A stretch of 64,000 nt of DNA, taken from assembly GCA_963775085.1 (NCBI GenBank), contig CAVZHO010000009.1:62001-126000 (forward strand), in the 5' to 3' direction. Both the position numbers and the translations under genes were made by a program. Origin of the DNA: JAAFIP01 sp963775085. Its GTDB lineage: Bacteria; Pseudomonadota; Gammaproteobacteria; Burkholderiales; Burkholderiaceae_C. Below, piece after piece: positions 7,657-15,315 of this stretch. How positions within the stretch are numbered: position 1 is the stretch's first letter; the number at the start of each line of letters is the position of its first letter. The notes beneath the pieces were generated by a model. That model made no database searches. It saw only the letters and a list, made by a program, of their open reading frames with translations, and was not told the DNA's origin.

Positions 7657-8370
7657 ATGACATTTCCATCGCAACCTATCACCCCATCAATTGCCGCAAG
7701 AAATGCGCTATATGCAATGATGGCATCCAATTGTTACCACGAAAAGGACAAGCTGTATTTTCCGATTGAAAAGTGGAACTGGCTCTTAGTTGACAGAGAC
7801 GGGGACCCCACGGATGACCCAACCAAAGAAAGTTTTATCACCGGCTTTGCATACGACATATATGAGCACCAAGATTCAAATAAGAGCGTAATTGCCTTTC
7901 GCGGCTCAGACAGCAAAAAGGACTGGATCGCTTCAAATCTAGCAGTACCTTTCTCAATTCCTTATAAATCCGCAAGAAAATCTGTACGCAGGTATCTTTC
8001 AAAATTCCCAGAACGCAGCCTATCCGTTGTTGGGCACTCTCTCGGCGGCGGACTTGCGCTCGGAGCCTCATGCCACTACGGTATCCCTGCATTTGTCTTC
8101 AACTCCTCTCCGAGAATTTTTGATGGCTTAGGCAACTATCACGAACAGGCCACAAGGATTTGCTTCTACCAACATGGCGAAGCGCTTGAAGGGATACGCA
8201 AAATTTGGAGCAGAAAGTTTCTTTCGGTTGTAAAACCAGAGGATATTTATGAAAGCAACTTTGCCTATGGGGGTCAACACGACAGCGACCTGCTAGCAGA
8301 GGGCTTCCGCGACCTAGGCATAACGGAAAATCCCCTACTTGCTGACCTTGCTGGAATCAAGAAGAAGTGA
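7657..8370 (+). CDS. Integron cassette protein 3, lipase (class 3)-like alpha/beta hydrolase
   Basis: A 237-residue protein. VVGHSLGGGLALGAS supplies a GxSxG nucleophile elbow. An upstream segment reading VIAFRGSDSKKDWIASNL fits the oxyanion region of class-3 lipase-like proteins. The C-terminal His is likely in GGQHDSDLL. No signal peptide, so it is probably cytosolic. The gene has its own RBS (AAGGAAA) within the cassette. G+C is low. The substrate is unknown. Small lipase-like proteins occur among integron cassette cargo and in some toxin and defence contexts, but nothing here decides between these. Confidence 0.78.
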   Translation: MTFPSQPITPSIAARNALYAMMASNCYHEKDKLYFPIEKWNWLLVDRDGDPTDDPTKESFITGFAYDIYEHQDSNKSVIAFRGSDSKKDWIASNLAVPFSIPYKSARKSVRRYLSKFPERSLSVVGHSLGGGLALGASCHYGIPAFVFNSSPRIFDGLGNYHEQATRICFYQHGEALEGIRKIWSRKFLSVVKPEDIYESNFAYGGQHDSDLLAEGFRDLGITENPLLADLAGIKKK

Positions 8371-8383
8371 TGCTCGCCACCAA

Positions 8384-8441
8384 GCCCAACCAATCATTCC
8401 AGCGGACTGCCTACGGCGGCCGTTGAATTCAAACGTTGAAC
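8384..8441 (+). other. attC: attC recombination site 3 (short)
   Basis: R'' GCCCAAC (8384-8390) and R' GTTGAAC (8435-8441) fit RYYYAAC/GTTRRRY, with an imperfect palindrome between them. At 58 nt it is at the short end of the attC range. It differs in sequence from sites 1 and 2. Confidence 0.75.
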
Positions 8442-8448
8442 CTCGCCT

Positions 8449-9003
8449 ATGCTAAAGATCATCTTCGTCTCAACGTTGCTTGCGCTTGTCAGTGCCTGTA
8501 GCACCCCGCAGCGTCCCGAGCCGGTACCGGAGCCGACTCAGGCAAGGCCTGCGCTGATGCCAGTTTCCAAGGCTGGTGATGCACCCACCATCCAATCTGG
8601 GCAACCGATGTCACTGGAAGAGCTGTTTCCCTTGCCTGAACTGACCTGCTTGCCATCGGCCAAAGATCGACAATCCGTTCGAGCGAGGCACATCGTGATG
8701 GAGCCGGTGAACTGGAGGGCGGGCCAGCAACCCACCCTGGATGACTGGCATCTCGCCAGTCGTAAGGCGACGCAAGTCCTGGCGGCATTGGCAGGGGGCG
8801 CGGATTTTGCGCAACTCGAGATCGGCAATTCAAGTGCTGCTTCTGCACGTGGCTTACCCGGCGGGGACCTTGGTTACTTTGGTCGTGGGGTCATGGTTCC
8901 TCAAATTGAGCGTGTCGCATTTTGCCTGCCGGTCAATCAGCTCAGCCCCGTGGTGCGGTCAGACTTTGGCTTTCATATCATTCAGGTCACCGGTTCGCGA
9001 TGA
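8449..9003 (+). CDS. PpiC-type peptidyl-prolyl isomerase lipoprotein (probable cassette gene)
   Basis: A 184-residue protein with a short signal and lipobox LVSACS (Cys 17), then a Pro-rich linker. From about residue 80 there is a parvulin-type rotamase domain: RARHIVM, ALAGGADFAQL, GLPGGDLGYFGRGVMVPQIE, and FGFHIIQVTG at the C-terminus. It is predicted to be periplasmic and lipid-anchored, and to assist folding of envelope proteins. It begins 8 bp after attC 3, so it is placed as the fourth cassette. No attC follows, only a lone GTTGAAC core at 9017, so the right end of the array is unclear. Confidence 0.82.
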   Translation: MLKIIFVSTLLALVSACSTPQRPEPVPEPTQARPALMPVSKAGDAPTIQSGQPMSLEELFPLPELTCLPSAKDRQSVRARHIVMEPVNWRAGQQPTLDDWHLASRKATQVLAALAGGADFAQLEIGNSSAASARGLPGGDLGYFGRGVMVPQIERVAFCLPVNQLSPVVRSDFGFHIIQVTGSR

Positions 9004-9117
9004 CTACACGAGTGACGTTGAACAGATTGCCCGTCGCGCAAGCGCAGCGTCCGAAGGCCGCTCGGCGGTGCAGGTTGCACTCCGGTCATTGCCAACGCTG
9101 AAACTCATCGTCTCCTT

Positions 9118-9735
9118 ATGTCGCTCCTCACGTTCTTTATCGCCGCTGTCGTGCTCGCCATCACTCCAGGCCCCGGCATTGCGTATGTGGTCGCGCGCAC
9201 GGTGGCAGGGGGGCGCGCTGAGGGCCTGGCCTCGTGTTTGGGCACCGCGCTGGGCGGCATGCTGCACGTGCTGGCCGCTGCCACCGGCCTGTCGCTCCTG
9301 GTGGCGCAGTCGGCGCTGGCGTTTACGGTTGTCAAATACCTGGGTGCCGTCTACCTGGTTTACCTGGGCGTTCGGATGCTCCTGCAAAAGGACGGCGACA
9401 CTGCGTCAGTAGCTGTCGAGGCGCAGGGTGCCCGCCGGGCTTTGCTGGAGGGCATCCTTGTCGAGGTCCTCAATGTCAAGACGGCCTTGTTTTTTCTGGC
9501 CTTTTTGCCGCAATTCGTCCGCGCATCGGAGCCGGTCATTCCACAGCTGGTGCTGCTGGGGACGATCTGCGTCACCCTCAACACGCTGGTGGACATCGTC
9601 GCGGTGCTGTCCTCTGCCCGATTGCTCGCATCGAGTGCGGCGCGTGCCGCCCGGGTACGGCTGCTGCGGCGTGTGTCGGGAGGCACGATGGTGGCGCTGG
9701 GTGCCTTGCTGGCGGTATCCAGGCGCGATGCTTGA
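9118..9735 (+). CDS. LysE/RhtB family amino-acid exporter
   Basis: A 205-residue inner-membrane protein with about six hydrophobic segments. The N-terminus FFIAAVVLAITPGPGIAYVVART contains the ITPGP motif of the LysE/RhtB superfamily, followed by LASCLGTALGG and VKYLGAVYLVYLGVRMLLQ. Length is normal. RhtB members export homoserine, threonine and other small amino acids. The substrate cannot be told from sequence. G+C returns to the high chromosomal level, so this gene marks the right flank of the integron. It converges on rluD (28-bp gap). Confidence 0.92.
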   Translation: MSLLTFFIAAVVLAITPGPGIAYVVARTVAGGRAEGLASCLGTALGGMLHVLAAATGLSLLVAQSALAFTVVKYLGAVYLVYLGVRMLLQKDGDTASVAVEAQGARRALLEGILVEVLNVKTALFFLAFLPQFVRASEPVIPQLVLLGTICVTLNTLVDIVAVLSSARLLASSAARAARVRLLRRVSGGTMVALGALLAVSRRDA

Positions 9736-9763
9736 TCTTTCTGATTTGCCAGTGGCTACGGGG

Positions 9764-10864
9764 CTACACTACGCCTTCGCCTTTCAACCCCAGCTGCTCA
9801 CAGGCAAACACCAAATCGGCAGGCAGGGGCGCGGTAAACACCAAATCTTCTCCGGTCATGGGGTGCGTAAACGCCAGCCGCTGGGCGTGCAGGGCCTGGC
9901 GGGTTAGGCCTGCAGCCGGTGCGCCGCCATAGATCGCATCGCCTACCAGGGGGTGGGCGATGTAGGCGGCGTGCACGCGGATCTGGTGGGTGCGGCCGGT
10001 ATGCAGCACGCAGCGCAGCAGGCAGTAGCTGCGGTCGTCAATTCCGTCTTCCGCCAGGTTTTTACTGGTCTTTTCGGCCTGTAGTCCTTGTGAATAGGAC
10101 GTAAGCAGCTTCGAATTTGATAGCAGTTCAAAATCCGTCATGGCTTCTTTGCCCGGGCTGCGCAGCAGGTCGACCACGGCCATGCGCAGGCGGTTTTTGA
10201 TGTCGCGGCCAATCGGCGCGTCGACATGGCGGTGCACCTCGCCCGGCCAGGCGCGGTGGCCGATGGCGATGTATTGGCGGCTGACCTCGCGCGCGGCAAT
10301 CATGGCGACCAGCGCGTCCATGCACAGGCGGGTGCGGGCTACCACCATCAGGCCGCTGGTGTCTTTGTCCAGCCGGTGCACGATGCCGGCGCGCGGCAGC
10401 ACCGCGCACTGCGCGTCGTGGGCCAACAGGCCGTTGAGCAAGGTGCCGCTCCAGTTGCCTGCGGCGGGGTGCACCACGATGCCGGCTCGTTTGTTGACGA
10501 TCAGCAGGTGCTCGTCTTGGTAGACGATGTCCAGCTCCATCGCCTCGGGTTTGAAGGCCAGGCTTTGCGGTGTGGGGCGCAGGGTGATGGCCAGCTGGTC
10601 GCCGGCGCGCACTTTGGCTGCGCTTTTGCTTGCCAAAACCCCGTTCAGGGTGACGGCACCGTCGTCGGCCAACTGCTGCAAATAGCTGCGGGAGAACTCG
10701 GGGGCCAGCTCGACCAAGGCCCGGTCCAGCCGCTGGCCGTGCAGGGCAATGCTGACCTCAAAACTGCGCAGCTCGTGGTCTGCGGCGCTGGGCTCGTGCA
10801 GTTCGTCAAGTTCTGTGGGGGCTGGTGCATCCACAAGGGTGTCGGTCGATATAATGGAATTCAC
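9764..10864 (-). CDS. rluD: 23S rRNA pseudouridine(1911/1915/1917) synthase RluD
   Basis: A 366-residue enzyme from the GTG at 10864, chosen because the frame further upstream runs into bamD. It has an N-terminal S4 domain (GQRLDRALVELAPEFSRSYLQQL), then the RluA-family catalytic motif GIVHRLDKDTSGLMVVA with its Asp, and LHTGRTHQIRVH near the C-terminus. It modifies helix 69 of 23S rRNA. Between DFELL and DRSYCLLRC there is an extra segment of about 30 residues, part of which (KLLTSYSQGLQA) is encoded by an interspersed repeat. Divergent from bamD with only 25 bp between starts, an arrangement common in betaproteobacteria. Confidence 0.94.
   Translation of the reverse strand: MNSIISTDTLVDAPAPTELDELHEPSAADHELRSFEVSIALHGQRLDRALVELAPEFSRSYLQQLADDGAVTLNGVLASKSAAKVRAGDQLAITLRPTPQSLAFKPEAMELDIVYQDEHLLIVNKRAGIVVHPAAGNWSGTLLNGLLAHDAQCAVLPRAGIVHRLDKDTSGLMVVARTRLCMDALVAMIAAREVSRQYIAIGHRAWPGEVHRHVDAPIGRDIKNRLRMAVVDLLRSPGKEAMTDFELLSNSKLLTSYSQGLQAEKTSKNLAEDGIDDRSYCLLRCVLHTGRTHQIRVHAAYIAHPLVGDAIYGGAPAAGLTRQALHAQRLAFTHPMTGEDLVFTAPLPADLVFACEQLGLKGEGVV
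10075..10125 (-). repeat. Two-hairpin interspersed repeat, copy 4 (inside rluD, sense)
   Basis: On the minus strand: CTGCTATCAAATTCGAAGC, GCTTACGTCC, short loop, ACAAGGACTACAGGCC. In the rluD frame it gives LLSNSKLLTSYSQGLQAEK, an insertion in the catalytic domain. The repeat frame is the same as that of the cpoB signal peptide. Confidence 0.92.
10850..10855 (+). promoter_or_regulatory. Probable -10 box for bamD
   Basis: A perfect TATAAT lies 34 bp ahead of the bamD ATG and overlaps the 5' end of rluD. The matching -35 is weak. The divergent starts share this short region, so rluD transcription must begin inside or beyond the bamD 5' end. Confidence 0.5.
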
Positions 10865-10889
10865 TTCAGGCAGTTCAAAGGCAAGCGTT

Positions 10890-11717
10890 ATGGCATCCGC
10901 ATTATCAACGGCGAAACACTTTATGGCGCGCAGTGCGCGCATGGCAGGCGCATTCGCCATGGCCATGACGCTGCTGGCCTGCTCGACCAAGCCGATTGAT
11001 TTCACCGAGTCCTGGAGCCCCAACAAGCTCTATACCGAAGCCAAGGATGAGATCAACACGGGCGCGTATGACAAAGCCATCCCGCTGCTCGAAAAGCTCG
11101 AAGGGCGGGCTGCGGGCACCCCCTTGGCCCAACAGGCCCAGTTGGAGAAGGCCTATGCGCACTTCAAGGCCCGCGAGCCTGCCCAGGCGGTCGCCACGCT
11201 GGACCGCTTCATGAAGCTGCATCCGGCCAGCCCCGCCCTGGACTACGCGCTGTACCTCAAAGGCCTGGTGGACTTTAACGATGAGTTGGGTATGTTTGGC
11301 TTTATTTCCAAACAGGATCTGTCCGAGCGTGACCAAAAAGCGGCCAAACAATCGTTTGAAGCCTTTAAAGAACTGGCAACCCGCTTCCCTAGCTCTCGCT
11401 ACACGCCAGATGCCCTCAGCCGCATGACGTACATTGTCAATTCGCTGGCCCAGTACGAAGTGCATGTGGCACGCTACTACTACCAGCGTGGGGCCTATGT
11501 GGCCGCCATCAACCGGGCGCAAACCGCACTCACCGATTACCCCAACGTCCCCGCTTTGGAGGAAGCCCTGTTCGTCATGCTGCAAAGCTACGGCGCCCTG
11601 GGCATGACGCAATTGCGAGATGACACCAAACGGGTGATGGAAAAAAACTACCCGCAGAGCGAATACCTCAGCAAAGGCTTCAAGTCATCTGCCAATCCTT
11701 GGTGGAAGCTCTGGTAA
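10890..11717 (+). CDS. bamD: Outer-membrane assembly lipoprotein BamD (ComL)
   Basis: A 275-residue lipoprotein of the BAM complex, which inserts beta-barrel proteins. Signal peptide and lipobox LLACS (Cys 31), then TPR repeats: LYTEAKDEINTGAYDKAIPLLEKLE, AYAHFKAREPAQAVATLDRF, and YYYQRGAYVAAINRAQTALTDYP. The C-terminus KSSANPWWKLW is typical of the beta-proteobacterial form. The ATG at 10890 is used; the frame is open upstream but would overlap rluD. In-frame ATGs a few codons later would also leave a signal peptide. Confidence 0.95.
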   Translation: MASALSTAKHFMARSARMAGAFAMAMTLLACSTKPIDFTESWSPNKLYTEAKDEINTGAYDKAIPLLEKLEGRAAGTPLAQQAQLEKAYAHFKAREPAQAVATLDRFMKLHPASPALDYALYLKGLVDFNDELGMFGFISKQDLSERDQKAAKQSFEAFKELATRFPSSRYTPDALSRMTYIVNSLAQYEVHVARYYYQRGAYVAAINRAQTALTDYPNVPALEEALFVMLQSYGALGMTQLRDDTKRVMEKNYPQSEYLSKGFKSSANPWWKLW

Positions 11718-11795
11718 GCGTCAGTCCTGCCTTGAAGGTCTGGGCTGGTGCGTCGTTTGGCAGCCCGAATTAGAAAACCACCTCTAAAATCGACT

Positions 11796-11820
11796 GTTTT
11801 TGCTGCAATGCAGCAAAAAC
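11796..11820 (+). promoter_or_regulatory. Perfect dyad, candidate PhaR operator upstream of the phasin gene
   Basis: GTTTTTGCTGCA and its exact complement flank a single central A (25-nt perfect palindrome). It contains CTGC-N3-GCAG, the pattern reported for PhaR of Paracoccus denitrificans, the repressor of phasin genes. It sits 2 bp before a -35 box. Whether PhaR binds here is inference. Confidence 0.55.
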
Positions 11821-11822
11821 GC

Positions 11823-11850
11823 TTGCATTGGGATGGGATAACCCTATAAT
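11823..11850 (+). promoter_or_regulatory. Sigma-70 promoter of the phasin gene
   Basis: -35 TTGCAT (11823-11828) and -10 TATAAT (11845-11850) with a 16-bp spacer, about 108 bp before the ATG at 11958. The dyad at 11796-11820 abuts its upstream edge. Confidence 0.7.
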
Positions 11851-11957
11851 TCAAATTATGTTGCACCGCAGCATAAGCAGGACGAAGGGTTAAGAGCAGC
11901 TTTACGCTCCCCTGACTTTTCGCCCCTTTTATTCATTTACATCTTGGAGATCCCACC

Positions 11958-12500
11958 ATGTTGACCGTAGAACAAATCGTCGCCGCACAAAAAGCCAACT
12001 TTGACACCCTGTTTGGCCTGACCAACAAGGCCTTTGCCGGCGTAGAAAAACTGGTGGAACTGAACATCCACGCGTCCAAAGCTGCTTTGGCCGAAGCTTC
12101 TGACAATGCCAAAGCCGCCCTGAGCGTCAAAGACGCTCAAGAGTTGTTGGCTCTGCAAGCCGGTTTGTTCCAGCCTTTGGCCGAGAAAACCGCCTCTTAC
12201 AGCCGCCACCTGTATGACATCGCCTCCAGCACCGGTGCCGAGTTCGGCGCTGCCATCGAAAGCCAAACCGCCGAAGGCCAAAAGAAGTTCATGTCTTTGG
12301 TGGACAACGCCGCTAAAAACGCACCTGCAGGCTCCGAGACCGCTGTGTCGGTGATGAAAAGCGCTGTAGCCGCTGCCAACAATGCGTTTGAGTCCGTGCA
12401 AAAAGCCGTCAAGCAAGCCACTGACCTGGCCGAGCAAAACTACAACGCCGTGTCGGCTACCGCTGCCAACACCGTGAAGGCTGCTTCCAAGAAGCGTTAA
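11958..12500 (+). CDS. phaP: Phasin family protein (PhaP), polyhydroxyalkanoate granule-associated
   Basis: A 180-residue, almost wholly helical Ala-rich protein without a signal. LTVEQIVAAQKANFDTLFGLTNKAFAGVEKLVELN matches the N-terminus of beta-proteobacterial phasins, and the C-terminus is a Lys-rich tail (AASKKR). It coats PHA granules in the cytoplasm and controls their size. A good RBS (GGAG) lies before the ATG. It has its own strong promoter and a possible PhaR operator, and is followed by a hairpin at 12520-12547. Monocistronic by layout. Confidence 0.94.
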   Translation: MLTVEQIVAAQKANFDTLFGLTNKAFAGVEKLVELNIHASKAALAEASDNAKAALSVKDAQELLALQAGLFQPLAEKTASYSRHLYDIASSTGAEFGAAIESQTAEGQKKFMSLVDNAAKNAPAGSETAVSVMKSAVAAANNAFESVQKAVKQATDLAEQNYNAVSATAANTVKAASKKR

Positions 12501-12519
12501 TAATTTAGCGTTAACCGGG

Positions 12520-12547
12520 CTTGTGCAGGCTATAAAACCTGCACAAG
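12520..12547 (+). terminator. Hairpin after the phasin gene
   Basis: CTTGTGCAGG (12520-12529) pairs exactly with CCTGCACAAG (12538-12547) across an 8-nt AT-rich loop, 20 bp after the phaP stop. There is no long T run, so it may be a weak terminator or an mRNA-stabilising stem. Confidence 0.55.
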
Positions 12548-12707
12548 GCGACTGGATTTAAAATTTTGAGGAATTTATCTCGCTTTTTGCGGTCGAATTT
12601 TTCAATGGATGTCAGCCAAAGCGCTGCGTCCACGTTGTAGATAGCATGTAAGGTTGTCTCCTCGGGTCCTTTCGTAACCTCTAGCGGGTTCAGGGATCCA
12701 GTTCCAA

Positions 12708-12736
12708 AGCCAAGTCGCAAGACTTGGCTTTTTTTT
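12708..12736 (+). terminator. Rho-independent terminator
   Basis: AAGCCAAGTC-GCAA-GACTTGGCTT followed by a run of T on the + strand. It faces the end of the patatin gene. The transcript could be the long phaP mRNA or a small RNA from 12550-12707; no gene is seen in that stretch. Confidence 0.85.
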
Positions 12737-12770
12737 GTCTGCGGTGTGGCGTCAGCTCGGGCCTAAGGCT

Positions 12771-13709
12771 TCAGCGGCTCTTGGCAAGCATCAACGCTTT
12801 GAGTTGCGGCAGCAATCGCTGCATCGCGTTTCTGCCAGCGTCTATGGAGCGGCGTTTGGACGTAAAGTCGCCCCCCTTCACACCTGACAGCTCCGGCCGC
12901 ACCAGCAGGTCAGCCTCTTTGAGTTCAAAACTGTTGATGCTTTTGCCCATGATGGCAAAGGTTTGCAGCAAAATCTGCAGCTGGCTGTCGGCCGCATTGC
13001 CCTCGGGCGCAGACGATATATCGATGGCAATGACCAGCTCTGCCCCCATTTGGCGGGCGTAGCGCACCGGCACGGGCGAGACGAGGCCGCCATCGACATA
13101 TTCCTGCGTGCCTATCTTGACCGGCGTGAACACCGAAGGCACGGCGCTGGAGGCACGCACTGCCATGCCCGTGTCGCCCTTTTGGAACAGCACCCCCAGC
13201 CCGGTATGCAGGTCGGTCGACACAATGCCCAACGGCAGCGCCATGCGCTCAATCGGCAGGTTACCCACCTGCGCATTCACATAGCGTCCCAGTGCCTCGC
13301 CGCGAATCATGCCCCGGTTAAAAAACGGCAGCGTCCAGTCGGTAATGGTGGCTTCCTCCATATCCATGGCGATTTGCTCGAGCTGGGCCGCATTTTTACC
13401 CGATGCATACATGGCCGCCACCATGCTGCCCGCCGAGGTGCCCACCACAAAGTCGGGCTTAATACCGGCCGCCTCCAGCGCCGCGATCACCCCCACATGC
13501 GCGAAGCCGCGCGCCGCACCGCCACCCAGCGCCAGGCCGATCTTGGGTGGGCGTTTGGGCACGACGACGGGGGGTGCAGTGACGACCGGGGGTGGCACGG
13601 CGTCAACAGGGGGTAGTGCGGGGGGCGGTGTTTTGGGCGGTGTGGTGCATGCGGACAGTGCTGCCACGCATAACACCAGCAGTGCCCGTTGATCAATGCG
13701 AAGGGTCAT
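12771..13709 (-). CDS. Patatin-like phospholipase lipoprotein
   Basis: A 312-residue protein with a signal and lipobox LSACTT (Cys 21), a Pro-rich linker (about 25-55), then a patatin domain. Visible are the oxyanion loop LALGGGAARGFAHVG, the GTSAGS nucleophile elbow, and the catalytic Asp in EYVDGGLVSPVPV. The Ser-Asp dyad is complete, so lipid acyl hydrolase activity is expected. Location is the envelope, probably outer membrane by the lipid anchor. The ATG at 13709 is preferred to open frame upstream because it gives the exact signal peptide. Divergent from the SDR gene. Confidence 0.93.
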   Translation of the reverse strand: MTLRIDQRALLVLCVAALSACTTPPKTPPPALPPVDAVPPPVVTAPPVVVPKRPPKIGLALGGGAARGFAHVGVIAALEAAGIKPDFVVGTSAGSMVAAMYASGKNAAQLEQIAMDMEEATITDWTLPFFNRGMIRGEALGRYVNAQVGNLPIERMALPLGIVSTDLHTGLGVLFQKGDTGMAVRASSAVPSVFTPVKIGTQEYVDGGLVSPVPVRYARQMGAELVIAIDISSAPEGNAADSQLQILLQTFAIMGKSINSFELKEADLLVRPELSGVKGGDFTSKRRSIDAGRNAMQRLLPQLKALMLAKSR

Positions 13710-13774
13710 GGGCAGATTATCCCGCGTCCGCATTGCACCATGTGCCGCGCCGCATGGGGGATAATTGCACTGCA

Positions 13775-13796
13775 TTGACGTTAACGTAAGCGTCAA
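13775..13796. promoter_or_regulatory. Palindromic operator-like site between patatin and SDR genes
   Basis: TTGACGT...GCGTCAA forms an imperfect palindrome around TTAACGTA, 27 bp before the SDR ATG. It resembles operators of MerR-type regulators of acyl-CoA catabolism (LiuR-like). The regulator assignment is a guess; the palindrome itself is clear. Confidence 0.4.
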
Positions 13797-13822
13797 CCTC
13801 ATTTTTTAAAGGAAAACACAGC

Positions 13823-14581
13823 ATGGACATCCAAGGCAAGGTATTTATCGTCACCGGCGGCGCATCAGGCCTGGGTGAAGGCACGGCGCGCATGCTGGCC
13901 AGCAAGGGTGGCATCGTGGTGATTGCCGACATGCAGGCCGACAAAGGCGAGGCGGTGGCCAAGGAGATTGGCGGCGCGTTTGTCAAATGCGATGTCACCA
14001 GCGAGGCCGATGGCCAAGCGGTGGTAGCCAAGGCCGTGAGCCTGGGCAAGCTGATGGGTTTGGTCAACTGCGCCGGCATTGCGTCGGCCGAGAAAACCGT
14101 GGGCAAAAACGGCCCGCATAACTTTGATGCCTTCAAACGCACCGTCACGATCAACCTGATCGGTAGCTTCAATATGATCCGCCTGGCCTCTGACGCCATG
14201 TGCAAGAACGAACCAGAAGCGACCATGGAGCGCGGTTGCCTGATCAGCACTGCCTCCGTCGCAGCGTATGACGGCCAGATCGGCCAGGCCGCCTACAGCG
14301 CGTCTAAAGGCGGTATTGTGGGCATGACCCTGCCGATTGCCCGTGACCTGGCACGCAACGGCATCCGCAACATGACGATCGCCCCCGGCATCATGGGCAC
14401 GCCGATGATGTTTGGCATGGCCAAAGAAGTGCAAGACGCATTGGCCGCCGCCGTGCCCTTTCCCAGCCGCCTGGGTACGCCGCAAGACTATGCCAAACTG
14501 GCTGTGCATATCTTTGAGAACGATCTGCTCAATGGTGAGACCATTCGCCTGGACGGTGCGATTCGGTTAGCACCGAAGTAA
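13823..14581 (+). CDS. SDR-family 3-hydroxyacyl-CoA dehydrogenase type 2-like
   Basis: A 252-residue NAD(P)-dependent dehydrogenase with TGGASGLGEG (cofactor-binding Gly motif), NCAGI, a conserved Ser in STASVAAYDGQIGQ, and the catalytic YSASKGG. It ends with DGAIRLAPK. The close match in pattern to HSD17B10-type enzymes (GLVNCAGIA, then PFPSRLGTPQDYAKL) suggests 3-hydroxy-2-methylbutyryl-CoA or other 3-hydroxyacyl-CoA substrates in fatty-acid or isoleucine breakdown. RBS AAAGGAAA precedes the ATG. The gene is alone on this strand, with an operator-like palindrome upstream. Cytosolic. Confidence 0.9.
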   Translation: MDIQGKVFIVTGGASGLGEGTARMLASKGGIVVIADMQADKGEAVAKEIGGAFVKCDVTSEADGQAVVAKAVSLGKLMGLVNCAGIASAEKTVGKNGPHNFDAFKRTVTINLIGSFNMIRLASDAMCKNEPEATMERGCLISTASVAAYDGQIGQAAYSASKGGIVGMTLPIARDLARNGIRNMTIAPGIMGTPMMFGMAKEVQDALAAAVPFPSRLGTPQDYAKLAVHIFENDLLNGETIRLDGAIRLAPK

Positions 14582-14588
14582 CCGGGGG

Positions 14589-15296
14589 CTACAACACCAT
14601 CTCACATACGGCCGACAGCGACTGTACTTGCACCGTGGGGGCCTGGCCCTCATGGGGCCAGAGCTTGTCTTCACGGTTGAGCCACACGGCCTGCATGTCA
14701 GCGCCCAATGCGCCCAGCACATCTAACGTGGCATCGTCACCGATGTGCAGTACTTCATCCGCCTGCACGCCAAGGGTGTTTGCTGCTGCGGCAAATATGC
14801 TGGGATCGGGCTTGCTGGCTCCAAACGCTTTAGCGCTCAGGCTGGCTTTGAAATAGCTTTGCAACCCGACCAGATCGAGCTGCGCATTGCCATTGGACAC
14901 CGCTACCAGAGGATAGCGCGCAGACAGGGCTTTGAGGGCCGGCAAAGCATCGTCATACAGCACGACCCGATTACGTTCGGCAAAAAATGCCGCATAGGCC
15001 GCCTCAGCCAACAGAGGGTTTTCTTTGGCACGGTACAAAGCCAGCCGAATGGACTCTTTACGGATCGCACTCAGATCGTGGCGCATCTCGGGGCGCTGCT
15101 TGAGCATCACGTTGGCCATGTATTCGCGGATCTCGCGCAGGGCGGTAGAGGATGAAAACATGGCTGCCGTCATGGGCGCGTTATCGCTCAGCCAGTCCAG
15201 CAGGGCTTTTTCGGCCCGCTCGATGACGGGCCAGATCGGCCACAGCGTGTCGTCCAGGTCGAGGGATATTGCTTTTATTTTGGAAACGTCGAGCAT
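14589..15296 (-). CDS. HAD superfamily hydrolase (subfamily IA)
   Basis: A 235-residue phosphatase-type protein. Motif I ISLDLDDTLWP has the nucleophilic Asp and the D+2 Asp; motif II lies around LVAVSNGNAQLDL; motif III Lys is in FGASKPDPSIF; motif IV is IGDDATLDVLGALG. All catalytic residues are present. The substrate is unknown; YigB-like enzymes act on FMN and sugar phosphates. Start 15296 is preferred to the ATG at 15317, which would overlap the divergent hemH start. Converges on the SDR gene with 7 bp between stops. Confidence 0.9.
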   Translation of the reverse strand: MLDVSKIKAISLDLDDTLWPIWPVIERAEKALLDWLSDNAPMTAAMFSSSTALREIREYMANVMLKQRPEMRHDLSAIRKESIRLALYRAKENPLLAEAAYAAFFAERNRVVLYDDALPALKALSARYPLVAVSNGNAQLDLVGLQSYFKASLSAKAFGASKPDPSIFAAAANTLGVQADEVLHIGDDATLDVLGALGADMQAVWLNREDKLWPHEGQAPTVQVQSLSAVCEMVL

Positions 15297-15315
15297 AGGT
15301 AGGTGAGAATACAGC

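Noticed and set aside
12640..12707. tRNA-like segment (CGGGTTCAGGGATCC)
   Set aside because: No acceptor or anticodon stems can be drawn; resemblance to a T-arm is superficial.
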